Assembly: GCF_051020985.1 (NCBI RefSeq)
Contig: NW_027475143.1
Location: 1,302,001 to 1,366,000 of the forward strand
Reading direction: 5' to 3'
Origin: Nomia melanderi
Lineage: Eukaryota; Arthropoda; Insecta; Hymenoptera; Halictidae
Length of the DNA stretch: 64,000 nt
The notes under the pieces were generated by a model. That model searched no databases and was not told the origin of the DNA. It saw nothing but the letters and a program-made list of their open reading frames with translations. Positions 1 through 11,575 of this stretch are shown in pieces. The translations under genes were made by a program, and so were the position numbers. Within the stretch, counting starts at the first letter, position 1, and the number at the start of each line of letters is the position of its first letter.

Positions 1-2180
1 TATTAGAGATAGCGCAATAAACCAAAGTGAGTTATCTGCAGGAGGACCTGGCGCCAGAATCTGTGCAGCGGGAACGACCTCGGACCACCAGGGGTCGCGA
101 AAACCACAGTCTCTTGGGGCCAGACACTCAGGGTCAGGGGAAAATCCAATATATATCTGGTGATATCTCGGGTGCTATTACAGATAGCGCAATAAATCAA
201 AGTGCATTGTCTGTAGGAGGCGCTGGTGCATGAATCTGTGCAGCGGGAACGACCTCGGACCGCTAGCCGCCGAGAAAACTACCGTCTCATGGGGTCGGGC
301 ACTCAGGGTCAGGGAAAAATCCAATACATGTCTGGTGATATCGCGGGTGCTATTAGAGATAGCGAAATAAATCAAAGTGCATTGTCTGTAGGGGGCCCTG
401 GCGCATGAATCTGTGCAGCGGGATCGACCTCGGACCACCAGGGGCCGAGAAAACCACCGTCTCATGGGGCCGGACTGTCAGGGTCAGGGGAAAATCCAAT
501 ATAAATCTGGTGATATCTCGGGTGCTATAAGAGATAGCGCTATAAACCAAAGTGCATTGTCTGCAGAAGGCCCTGGCGCATGAATCTGTGCAGCGGGAAC
601 GACCTCGGACCACCAGGGGCCGAGAAAACCACCGTCGCATGGGGTCGGACGCTCAGGGTCAGTGAAAAATCCAATATATATCTGGTGATATCTCGGGTGC
701 TCTTACAGATAGCGCAATAAATCAAAGTGCATTGTCTGTAGGAGGTCCTGACGCATGAATCTGTGCAGCGGGAACGACCTCGGACCGCCAGCGGCCGAGA
801 AAACTACCGTCTCATGGGGTCGGACACTCAGGGTCAGGGAAAAATCCAATATATATCTGGTGATATCTCGGGTGCTACAAGAGATAGCGCAATAAATCAA
901 AGTGCATTGTCTGTAGGAGGCCCTGACGCATGAATCTGTGCCGCGGGAAAGACCTCGGAATGCCAGCGGCCGAGAAAACTACCGTCTCATGTGGTCGGAC
1001 ACTCAGGGTCAGGGAAAAATCCAATATATGTCTGGTGATATCTCGGGTGCTATAAGAGATAGCGCAATAAGCCAAAGTGCATTGTCTGCAGGAGGCCCTG
1101 GCGCATGAATCTGTGCAGCGGGAACGACCTCGGTTCACCAGGGGCCGAGAAAACCACCGTCTGATGGGGCCGGACTGTCAGGGTCAGGGGAAAATCCAAT
1201 ATATATCTGGTGATATCTCGGGTCCTATTACAGATAGCGCAATAAATCAAAGTGCATTGTCTGTAGGAGGCCCTGGCGCATGAATCTGTGCAGCGGGACC
1301 GACCTCGGACAACCAGGGGCCGAGAAAACCACCGTCTCATGGGGCCGGACACTCAGGGTCAGGGAAAAATCCAATATATGTCTGGTGATATCTCGGGTGC
1401 TATTAGAGATAGCGCAATAAATCAAAGTGCATTGTCTGCAGGTGGCCCTGGCGCATGGACGTGTGCAGCGGGAACGACCTCGGACCACCAGGGGCCGAGA
1501 TAACCACCGTCTCATGGGGCCGGACTGTCAGGGTCAGGGGAAAATCCAATATAAATCTGGTGATATCTCGGGTGCTATTACAGATAGCGCACTAAACCAA
1601 AGAGAATTATCTGCAGGAGGCCCTGGCGCACGAATCTGTGAAGCGGGAACGACCTCGGACCACCAGGCGCCGAGAAAATTACAGATATTCGGAATCCGTC
1701 AACAAAGGTCATGTAAAAATCCAGCATATATCTGGTGATATCTCGGGTGCTATTACAAATAGCGCAATAAACCAAAGTGACTTATCTGCAGGAAGCCCTG
1801 GCGCAACAATCTGCTCAGCGGGATCGACCTCGGACCACGAGGGATCGAGAAAACCTTCGACACATGCGGCCGGACTGTCAGGGTCAAGGAAAAATCCAAT
1901 ATATATCTGGTGATATCTCTGGTGCTATTCGAGATAGGGCAATAAATCAAACTGCATTGTCTGCAGGAGGCCCTGGCGCATGAATCTGTGCAGCGGGAAC
2001 GACCTCGCACCACCTGGGGCCGAGAGAATCACCGTCTCATGGGGCCGGACTGTCAGGGTCAGCTAAAAATCCAATATATATCTATTGATATCTCGCGTGC
2101 TCTTACAGATAGCGCAATAAATCAAAGTGCATTGTCTGTAGGAGGCCCTGGCGCATGAATCTGTGCAGCGGGATCGACCT
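1..2180. repeat. Left-edge segment of mixed, relatively divergent monomers
   Basis: This segment joins left-domain types (701-1100, with GACGCATG and CCGCCAGCGG markers) to units that resemble those at 15.1-15.4, 18.4-18.8 and 30.2-30.4 kb. Examples are the units starting near 1451 (GCGCATGGACGTG), 1626 (divergent core at about 1679-1727) and 1801 (GCGCAACAATCTGCTCAG). The window edge cuts the first monomer. Confidence 0.7.
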
Positions 2181-2263
2181 CGGACCACCAGGGGCCGAGA
2201 AAACCACCGTCTCATGGGGCCGGACTGTCAGGGTCAAGGAAAAATCCAATATATATCTGGTGA

Positions 2264-2286
2264 TATCTCTGGTGCTATTAGAGATA
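2264..2286. other. Dyad symmetry 2 in the monomer (TATCTC / GAGATA)
   Basis: TATCTC at 2264-2269 and GAGATA at 2281-2286 are perfect 6-base inverted repeats around an 11-base spacer (monomer bases 114-136 of the unit starting at 2151). The dyad is intact in monomers reading TTAGAGATAG and loses one pair in the equally common form TTACAGATAG. Its centre is about 86 bases from the centre of dyad 1, so dyads recur about every half monomer. Confidence 0.55.
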
Positions 2287-2353
2287 GCGCAATAAATCAA
2301 AGTGCATTGTCTGTAGGAGGCCCTGGCGCATGAATCTGTGCAGCGGGAACGCC

Positions 2354-2374
2354 CTCGGACCACCAGGGGCCGAG
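2354..2374. other. Dyad symmetry 1 in the monomer (CTCGG / CCGAG)
   Basis: CTCGG and CCGAG are exact inverted repeats separated by ACCACCAGGGG. The inner CC and GG can add two further pairs after one mismatch. The element lies at monomer bases 29-49 and is kept in most monomers across the array; recurrent variants alter one arm (GGGCAGAG, GGGTCCGAG) or the loop (ACCGCCAGC, ACCACGAGG, ACCTCGAGG). It could form a short hairpin or be a binding site for a dimeric protein; the sequence does not decide. Confidence 0.6.
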
Positions 2375-2402
2375 AAAATCACCGTCTCATGGGGCCGGAC
2401 TG

Positions 2403-2414
2403 TCAGGGTCAGGG
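2403..2414 (+). other. Tandem TCAGGG hexamer dimer within the monomer
   Basis: Two TCAGGG hexamers lie in direct tandem just before the A tract (monomer bases 78-89). TCAGGG is a known variant of the vertebrate telomere hexamer TTAGGG. Scattered monomers carry TTAGGG itself, for example at 24983-24988 (after TCAGGG) and in the recurrent CACTTAGGGTCAG group such as 41254-41259. With only two hexamers per 175 bp this is not a telomere tract. Confidence 0.6.
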
Positions 2415-2461
2415 AAAAATCCAATATATATCTGGTGATATCTCGGGTGCTATTACAGATA

Positions 2462-2517
2462 GCGCAATAAATCAAAGTGCATTGTCTGCAGGAGGCCCTG
2501 GCGCATGAATCTGTGCA
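2462..2517 (+). repeat. Imperfect internal sub-repeat spanning the monomer joint
   Basis: GCGCAATAAATCAAAGTGCA (2462-2481) and GCGCATGAATCTGTGCA (2501-2517) share GCGCA, AATC and GTGCA in the same order, 39 bases apart. Both words are well kept through the array. They may be an old internal duplication or a paired binding site. The resemblance is short enough to be chance. Confidence 0.35.
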
Positions 2518-3375
2518 GCGGGATCGGCCTCGGACCACCAGGGGCCGAGAAAATCACCGTCTCATGGGGTCGGACACTCAGGGTCAGGGTAAAATCCAAT
2601 ATATATCTGGTGATATCTCGGGTGCTATTAGAGATAGCGCAATAAATAAAAGTGCATTGTCTGTAGGAACCCCTGGCGCATGAATCTGTGCAGCGGGAAC
2701 GACCTCGGACCACCAGGGGCCGAGAAAACCACCGTCTCATGGGGCCGGACTGTCAGGGTCAGGGGAAAATCCAATATATATCTGGTGATATCTCGGGTGC
2801 TATTAGAGATAGCGCAATAAATCAAAGTGCATTTTCTGCAGGAGGCCCTGGCGCATGAATCTGTGCAGCGGGAACGCCCTCGGACCACCAGGGGCCGAGA
2901 AAATCACCGTCTCATGGGGCCGGACTGTCAGGGTCAGGGAAAAATCCAATATATATCTGGTGATATCTCGGGTGCTATTACAGATAGCGCAATAAATCAA
3001 AGTGCATTGTCTGTAGGAGGCCCTGGCGCATGAATCTGTGCAGCTGGAACGACCTCGGACCACTAGGGGCCGGGACACCCCCCGTCTCATGGGGCCGGAC
3101 ACTCAGGGTCAGGGGAATATCCAATATGTGTCTGGTGATATCTCGGATGCTATTACAGATAGCGCAATAAATCAAAGTGCATTGTCTGCAGGAGGCCCTG
3201 GCCCATGAATCTGTGCAGCGGGAACGACCTCCGACCACCAGGGGCAGAGAAAACTACCGTCTCATGGGGCCGGACACTCAGGGTCAGGGAAAAATCCAAT
3301 ATATATCTGGTGATATCTCGGGTGCTATAAGAGATAGCGCAACAAACCAAAGTGCATTGTCTGCAGGAGGCCCTG

Positions 3376-4075
3376 GCGCATGAATCAGTGCAGCGGGAAC
3401 GCCCTCGGACCACCAGGGTCCGAGAAAATCACCGTCTCATGGGGCCGGACTGTCAGGGTCAGGGAAAAATCCAATATGTATCTGGTGATATCTCGGGTGC
3501 TATTAGAGATAGCGCAATAAACCAAAGTGCATTGTCTGCAGCAGGCCCTGGCGCATGAATCTGTACAGCGGGAACGACCTCGGACCACCAGGGGCCGAGA
3601 AAATCACCGTCTCATGGGGCCGGACTCTCAGGGTCAGGGAAAAATCCAATATGTATCTGGTGATATCTCGGGTGCTATTAGAGATAGCGCTATAAACCAA
3701 AGTGCATTGTCTGCAGCATGCCCTGGCGCATGAATCTGTGCAGCGGGAACGACCTCGGACCACCAGGGGCCGAGAAAACCACCGTCGCATGGGGTCGGAC
3801 GCTCAGGGTCAGTGAAAAATCCAATATATATCTGGTGATATCTCGGGTGCTCTTACAGATAGCGCAATAAATCAAAGTGCATTGTCTGTAGGAGGTCCTG
3901 ACGCATGAATCTGTGCAGCGGGAACGACCTCGGACCGCCAGCGGCCGAGAAAACTACCGTCTCATGGGGTCGGACACTCAGGGTCAGGGAAAAATCCAAT
4001 ATATATCTGGTGATATCTCGGGTGCTATAAGAGATAGCGCTATAAACCAAAGTGCATTGTCTGCAGAAGGCCCTG
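3376..4075. repeat. Four-monomer module P-Q-R-S (700 bp), prototype copy
   Basis: P (3376-3550) has GAATCAGTG, GGGTCCGAG and ends GCAGCAGG. Q (3551-3725) ends GCGCTATAAACC...GCAGCATG. R (3726-3900) has TCGGACGCTCAGGGTCAGTG and GCTCTTACAG and ends GGTCCTG. S (3901-4075) starts ACGCATGAAT and carries CCGCCAGCGG with AAAACTACC. Complete modules also start at 6001, 8101, 9326, 11776, 15801 and 26475 (the last with GGGGCCGAG in P). Shortened versions start at 11076 (no S), 13176 and 24900 (P and Q fused, one monomer lost), 17376 (no R) and about 19650 (P/Q fused, R doubled). The spacings are irregular, so the module spreads as a block. Confidence 0.75.
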
Positions 4076-6904
4076 GCGCATGAATCTGTACAGCGGGAAC
4101 GACCTCGAACCACCAGGGGCCGAGAAAACCACCGTCTCATGGGGTCGGACTGTCAGGGTCAGGGAAAAATCCAATATGTATCTGGTGATATCTCGTGTGC
4201 TATTAGAGATAGCGCAATAAACCAAAGTGCATTGTCTGCAGGAGGCACTGGCGCATGAATCTGTGCAGCGGGAACGACCTCGGACCACCAGGGGCCGAGA
4301 AAACCACCGTCTCATGGGGTCGGACACTCAGGGTCAGGGACAAATCCAATATATATCTGGTGATATCTCGGGTGCTATTACAGATAGCGCAATAAATCAA
4401 AGCGCATTGTCTGTAGGAGGCCCTGGCGCATGAATCTGTACAGCGGGAACGACCTCGGACCACCAGGGGCCGAGAAAACCACCGTCTCATGGGGCCGGAC
4501 ATTCAGCGACAGGGAAAAATCCAATATATATCTGGTGATATCTCGGGTGCTCTTACAGATAGCGCAATAAATCAAAGTGCATTGTCTGTAGGAGGCCCTG
4601 GCGCATGAATCTGTGCAGCGGGAACGCCCTCGGACCACCAGGGGCCGAGAAAATCACCGTCTCATGGGGCCGGACATTCAGCGACAGGGAAAAATCCAAT
4701 ATATGTCTGGTGATATCTCGGATGCTATTACAGATAGCGCAATAAATCAAAGTGCATTGTCTGCAGGAGGCCCTGGCCCATGAATCTGTGCAGCGGGAAC
4801 GACCTCCGACCACCAGGGGCAGAGAAAACTACCGTCTCATGGGGCCGGACTGTCAGGGTCAGGTAAAAATCCAATATATATCTGGTGATATCTCGGGTGC
4901 TATTAGAGATAGCGAAATAAATCAAAGTGCATTGTCTGCAGGAGGCCCTGGCGCATGAATCAGTGCAGCGGGAACGCCCTCGGACCACCAGGGGCCGAGA
5001 AAATCACGGTCTCATGGGGCCGGACATTCAGCGACAGGGAAAAATCCAATATATGTCTGGTGATATCTCGGATGCTATTACAGATAGCGCAATAAATCAA
5101 AGTGCATTGTCTGCAGGAGGCCCTGGCCCATGAATCTGTGCAGCGGGAACGACCTCCGACCACCAGGGGCAGAGAAAACTACCGTCTCATGGGGCCGGAC
5201 ACTCAGGGTCAGGGACAAATCCAATATATATCTGGTGATATCTCGGGTGCTATTACAGATAGCGCAATAAATCAAAGCGCATTGTCTGTAGGAGGCCCTG
5301 GCGCATGAATCTGTACAGCGGGAACGACCTCGGACCACCAGGGGCCGAGAAAACCACCGTCTCATGGGGCCGGACACTCAGGGTCAGTGAAAAATCCAAT
5401 ATATTTCTGGTGATATCTCGGGTGCTATTACAGATAGCGCAATAAATCAAAGTGCATTGTCTGTAGGAGGCCCTGGCGCATGAATCTGTGCAGCGGGAAC
5501 GCCCTCGGACCACCAGGGGCCGAGAAAATCACCGTCTCATGGGGTCGGACATTCAGGGTCAGTGAAAAATCCAATATATATCTGGTGATATCTCGGGTGC
5601 TCTTACAGATAGCGCAATAAATCAAAGTGCATTGTCTGTAGGAGGCCCTGGCGCATGAATCTGTGCAGCGGGAACGCCCTCGGACCACCAGGGGCCGAGA
5701 AAATCACCGTCTCATGGGGCCGGACATTCAGCGACAGGGAAAAATCCAATATATGTCTGGTGATATCTCGGATGCTATTACAGATAGCGCAATAAATCAA
5801 AGTGCATTGTCTGCAGGAGGCCCTGGCCCATGAATCTGTGCAGCGGGAACGACCTCCGACCACCAGGGGCAGAGAAAACTACCGTCTCATGGGGCCGGAC
5901 TGTCAGGGTCAGGTAAAAATCCAATATATATCTGGTGATATCTCGGGTGCTATTAGAGATAGCGAAATAAATCAAAGTGCATTGTCTGCAGGAGGCCCTG
6001 GCGCATGAATCAGTGCAGCGGGAACGCCCTCGGACCACCAGGGTCCGAGAAAATCACAGTCTCATGGGGCCGGACTGTCAGGGTCAGGGAAAAATCCAAT
6101 ATGTATCTGGTGATATCTCGGGTGCTATTAGAGATAGCGCAATAAACCAAAGTGCATTGTCTGCAGCAGGCCCTGGCGCATGAATCTGTGCAGCGGGAAC
6201 GACCTCGGACCACCAGGGGCCGAGAAAATCACCGTCTCATGGGGCCGGACTGTCAGGGTCAGGGAAAAATCCAATATGTATCTGGTGATATCTCGGGTGC
6301 TATTAGAGATAGCGCTATAAACCAAAGTGCATTGTCTGCAGCATGCCCTGGCGCATGAATCTGTGCAGCGGGAACGACCTCGGACCACCAGGGGCCGAGA
6401 AAACCACCGTCTCATGGGGTCGGACGCTCAGGGTCAGTGAAAAATCCAATATATATCTGGTGATATCTCGGGTGCTCTTACAGATAGCGCAATAAATCAA
6501 AGTGCATTGTCTGTAGGATGTCCTGACGCATGAATCTGTGCAGCGGGAACGACCTCGGACCGCCAGCGGCCGAGAAAACTACCGTCTCATGGGGTCGGAC
6601 ACTCAGGGTCAGGGAAAAATCCAATATATATCTGGTGATATCTCGGGTGCTATTACAGATAGCGCAATAAATCAAAGCGCATTGTCTGTAGGAGGCCCTG
6701 GCGCATGAATCTGTACAGCGGGAACGACCTCGGACCACCAGGGGCCGAGGAAACCACCGTCTCATGGGGCCGGACACTCAGGGTCAGTGAAAAATCCAAT
6801 ATATTTCTGGTGATATCTCGGGTGCTATTACAGATAGCGCAATAAATCAAAGTGCATTGTCTGTAGGAGGCCCTGGCGCATGAATCTGTGCAGCGGGAAC
6901 GCCC

Positions 6905-9225
6905 TCGGACCACCAGGGGCCGAGAAAACCACCGTCTCATGGGGCCGGACTGTCAGGGTCAAGGAAAAATCCAATATATATCTGGTGATATCTCTGGTGC
7001 TATTAGAGATAGCGCAATAAATCAAAGTGCATTGTCTGTAGGAGGCCCTGGCGCATGAATCTGTGCAGCGGGAACGCCCTCGGACCACCAGGGGCCGAGA
7101 AAATCACCGTCTCATGGGGCCGGACTGTCAGGGTCAGGGAAAAATCCAATATATATCTGGTGATATCTCGGGTGCTATTACAGATAGCGCAATAAATCAA
7201 TGTGCATTGTCTGCAGGAGGCCCTGGCGCATGAATCTGTGCAGCGGGATCGGCCTCGGACCACCAGGGGCCGAGAAAATCACCGTCTCATGGGGTCGGAC
7301 ACTCAGGGTCAGGGTAAAATCCAATATATATCTGGTGATATCTCGGGTGCTATTAGAGATAGCGCAATAAATAAAAGTGCATTGTCTGTAGGAAGCCCTG
7401 GCGCATGAATCTGTGCAGCGGGAACGACCTCGGACCACCAGGGGCCGAGAAAACCACCGTCTCATGGGGCCGGACTGTCAGGGTCAGGGGAAAATCCAAT
7501 ATATATCTGGTGATATCTCGGGTGCTATTAGAGATAGCGCAATCAATCAAAGTGCATTTTCTGCAGGAGGCCCTGGCGCATGAATCTGTGCAGCGGGAAC
7601 GCCCTCGGACCACCAGGGGCCGAGAAAATCACCGTCTCATGGGGCCGGACTGTCAGGGTCAGGGAAAAATCCAATATATATCTGGTGATATCTCGGGTGC
7701 TAGTAGAAATAGCGAAATAAATCAAAATGCATTGTCTGCAGGAGGCCCTGGCGCATGAATCTGCGCAGCGGGAACGACCTCGGACCACCAGGGGCCGAGA
7801 AAACTACCGTCTCATGGGGCCGGACATTCAGGGTCAGGGAAAAATCCAATATATATCTGGTGATATCTCGGATGCTATTACAGATAGCGCAATAAATCAA
7901 AGTGCATTGTCTGCTGGAGGCCCTGGCCCATGAATCTGTGCAGCGGGAACGACCTCCGACCACCAGGGGCAGAGAAAACTACCGTCTCATGGGGCCGGAC
8001 ACTCAGGGTCAGGGAAAAATCCAATATATATCTGGTGATATCTCGGGTGCTATAAGAGATAGCGCAACAAACCAAAGTGCATTGTCTGCAGGAGGCCCTG
8101 GCGCATGAATCAGTGCAGCGGGAACGCCCTCGGACCACCAGGGTCCGAGAAAATCACCGTCTCATGGGGCCGGACTCTCAGGGTCAGGGAAAAATCCAAT
8201 ATGTATCTGGTGATATCTCGGGTGCTATTAGAGATAGCGCAATAAACCAAAGTGCATTGTCTGCAGCAGGCCCTGGCGCATGAATCTGTACAGCGGGAAC
8301 GACCTCGGACCACCAGGGGCCGAGAAAATCACCGTCTCATGGGGCCGGACTGTCAGGGTCAGGGAAAAATCCAATATGTATCTGGTGATATCTCGGGTGC
8401 TATTAGAGATAGCGCTATAAACCAAAGTGCATTGTCTGCAGCATGCCCTGGCGCATGAATCTGTGCAGCGGGAACGACCTCGGACCACCAGGGGCCGAGA
8501 AAACCACCGTCGCATGGGGTCGGACGCTCAGGGTCAGTGAAAAATCCAATATATATCTGGTGATATCTCGGGTGCTCTTACAGATAGCGCAATAAATCAA
8601 AGTGCATTGTCTGTAGGAGGTCCTGACGCATGAATCTGTGCAGCGGGAACGACCTCGGACCGCCAGCGGCCGAGAAAACTACCGTCTCATGGGGTCGGAC
8701 ACTCAGGGTCAGGGAAAAATCCAATATATATCTGGTGATATCTCGGGTGCTATAAGAGATAGCGCTATAAACCAAAGTGCATTGTCTGCAGAAGGCCCTG
8801 GCGCATGAATCTGTACAGCGGGAACGACCTCGGACCACCAGGGGCCGAGAAAACCACCGTCTCATGGGGTCGGACTGTCAGGGTCAGGGAAAAATCCAAT
8901 ATGTATCTGGTGATATCTCGTGTGCTATTAGAGATAGCGCAATAAACCAAAGTGCATTGTCTGCAGGAGGCACTGGCGCATGAATCTGTGCAGCGGGAAC
9001 GACCTCGGACCACCAGGGGCCGAGAAAACCACCGTCTCATGGGGTCGGACACTCAGGGTCAGGGACAAATCCAATATATATCTGGTGATATCTCGGGTGC
9101 TATTACAGATAGCGCAATAAATCAAAGCGCATTGTCTGTAGGAGGCCCTGGCGCATGAATCTGTACAGCGGGAACGACCTCGGACCACCAGGGGCCGAGA
9201 AAACCACCGTCTCATGGGGCCGGAC
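6905..9225. repeat. Duplicated block, copy of 2180-4500 (offset 4725 bp = 27 monomers)
   Basis: About 2.3 kb match at a constant offset of 4725 bp and include one full P-Q-R-S module. The main exception is a patch around 7690-7800 against 2965-3075, where the two copies carry different monomer variants. The left limit is set by GATCGACC (2172) against GAACGCCC (6897), the right limit by ATTCAGCGAC (4501) against TGTCAGGGTC (9226). Confidence 0.75.
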
Positions 9226-9977
9226 TGTCAGGGTCAGGTAAAAATCCAATATACATCTGGTGATATCTCGGGTGCTATTAGAGATAGCGAAATAAATCAA
9301 AGTGCATTGTCTGCAGGAGGCCCTGGCGCATGAATCAGTGCAGCGGGAACGCCCTCGGACCACCAGGGTCCGAGAAAATCACCGTCTCATGGGGCCGGAC
9401 TGTCAGGGTCAGGGAAAAATCCAATATGTATCTGGTGATATCTCGGGTGCTATTAGAGATAGCGCAATAAACCAAAGTGCATTGTCTGCAGCAGGCCCTG
9501 GCGCATGAATCTGTGCAGCGGGAACGACCTCGGGCCACCAGGGGCCGAGAAAATCACCGTCTCATGGGGCCGGACTGTCAGGGTCAGGGAAAAATCCAAT
9601 ATGTATCTGGTGATATCTCGGGTGCTATTAGAGATAGCGCTATAAACCAAAGTGCATTGTCTGCAGCATGCCCTGGCGCATGAATCTGTGCAGCGGGAAC
9701 GACCTCGGACCACCAGGGGCCGAGAAAACCACCGTCTCATGGGGTCGGACGCTCAGGGTCAGTGAAAAATCCAATATATATCTGGTGATATCTCGGGTGC
9801 TCTTACAGATAGCGCAATAAATCAAAGTGCATTGTCTGTAGGATGTCCTGACGCATGAATCTGTGCAGCGGGAACGACCTCGGACCGCCAGCGGCCGAGA
9901 AAACTACCGTCTCATGGGGTCGGACACTCAGGGTCAGGGAAAAATCCAATATATATCTGGTGATATCTCGGGTGCTA

Positions 9978-11575
9978 TTACAGATAGCGCAATAAATCAA
10001 AGTGCATTGTCTGCAGGAGGCCCTGGCCCATGAATCTGTGCAGCGGGAACGACCTCCGACCATCAGGGGCAGAGAAAACTACCGTCTCATGGGGCCGGAC
10101 TGTCAGGGTCAGGTAAAAATCCAATATATATCTGGTGATATCTCGGGTGCTATTAGAGATAGCGAAATAAATCAAAGTGCATTGTCTGCAGGAGGCCCTG
10201 GCGCATGAATCAGTGCAGCGGGAACGCCCTCGGACCACCAGGGGCCGAGAAAATCACGGTCTCATGGGGCCGGACATTCAGCGACAGGGAAAAATCCAAT
10301 ATATGTCTGGTGATATCTCGGATGCTATTACAGATAGCGCAATAAATCAAAGTGCATTGTCTGCAGGAGGCCCTGGCCCATGAATCTGTGCAGCGGGAAC
10401 GACCTCCGACCACCAGGGGCAGAGAAAACTACCGTCTCATGGGGCCGGACACTCAGGGTCAGGGACAAATCCAATATATATCTGGTGATATCTCGGGTGC
10501 TATTACAGATAGCGCAATAAATCAAAGCGCATTGTCTGTAGGAGGCCCTGGCGCATGAATCTGTACAGCGGGAACGACCTCGGACCACCAGGGGCCGAGA
10601 AAACCACCGTCTCATGGGGCCGGACACTCAGGGTCAGTGAAAAATCCAATATATTTCTGGTGATATCTCGGGTGCTATTACAGATAGCGCAATAAATCAA
10701 AGTGCATTGTCTGTAGGAGGCCCTGGCGCATGAATCTGTGCAGCGGGAACGCCCTCGGACCACCAGGGGCCGAGAAAATCACCGTCTCATGGGGCCGGAC
10801 ATTCAGCGACAGGGAAAAATCCAATATATGTCTGGTGATATCTCGGATGCTATTACAGATAGCGCAATAAATCAAAGTGCATTGTCTGCAGGAGGCCCTG
10901 GCCCATGAATCTGTGCAGCGGGAACGACCTCCGACCACCAGGGGCAGAGAAAACTACCGTCTCATGGGGCCGGACTGTCAGGGTCAGGTAAAAATCCAAT
11001 ATATATCTGGTGATATCTCGGGTGCTATTAGAGATAGCGAAATAAATCAAAGTGCATTGTCTGCAGGAGGCCCTGGCGCATGAATCAGTGCAGCGGGAAC
11101 GCCCTCGGACCACCAGGGTCCGAGAAAATCACCGTCTCATGGGGCCGGACTGTCAGGGTCAGGGAAAAATCCAATATGTATCTGGTGATATCTCGGGTGC
11201 TATTAGAGATAGCGCAATAAACCAAAGTGCATTGTCTGCAGCAGGCCCTGGCGCATGAATCTGTGCAGCGGGAACGACCTCGGACCACCAGGGGCCGAGA
11301 AAATCACCGTCTCATGGGGCCGGACTGTCAGGGTCAGGGAAAAATCCAATATGTATCTGGTGATATCTCGGGTGCTATTAGAGATAGCGCTATAAACCAA
11401 AGTGCATTGTCTGCAGCATGCCCTGGCGCATGAATCTGTGCAGCGGGAACGACCTCGGACCACCAGGGGCCGAGAAAACCACCGTCTCATGGGGTCGGAC
11501 GCTCAGGGTCAGTGAAAAATCCAATATATATCTGGTGATATCTCGGGTGCTCTTACAGATAGCGCAATAAATCAA
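9978..11575. repeat. Duplicated block, copy of 4728-6500 with one monomer deleted
   Basis: The offset is 5250 bp (30 monomers) up to about 10795 and 5075 bp (29 monomers) after it, so exactly one 175-bp unit is missing from this copy. The rare marker CACGGTCTCATGG is shared (5008 and 10258). Confidence 0.7.

Larger units (their letters stand above)
2326..2500 (+). repeat. Representative 175-bp monomer
   Basis: This unit is close to the overall consensus and is used here as reference. In order it holds the anchor GCGCATGAAT (monomer bases 1-10), a GC-rich dyad (29-49), the linker ending CTCATGGGGCCGG (61-73), a double TCAGGG hexamer (78-89), an A5 tract (90-94), an (AT)4 run (99-106), the palindrome GATATC (112-117, an EcoRV site kept in most monomers), the word GATAGCGCAATAAATCAAAG (133-152) and CTGCAGGAGG (161-170, a PstI site; many other monomers have CTGTAGGAGG). 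Hand count gives 93 G+C in 175 for the left-domain consensus. Boundaries are arbitrary because the array is continuous. Confidence 0.9.

Noticed and set aside
2424..2431. TATA box of a promoter in each monomer
   Set aside because: The AT run is well kept, but no start site, gene or other promoter element accompanies it. Satellite transcription is possible but cannot be read from this.
7405..7758. Open frames of up to 117 codons on both strands, hundreds in the window, as possible genes
   Set aside because: They recur with the 175-bp period. The forward 68-codon frames end at the TGA within GCGCATGAATC, and the longer ones exist only where that TGA is mutated or the frame shifts into the next unit. 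A 175-bp unit changes frame each repeat, so no protein can run through the array. There are no introns, ribosome sites or domain matches to support any of them.
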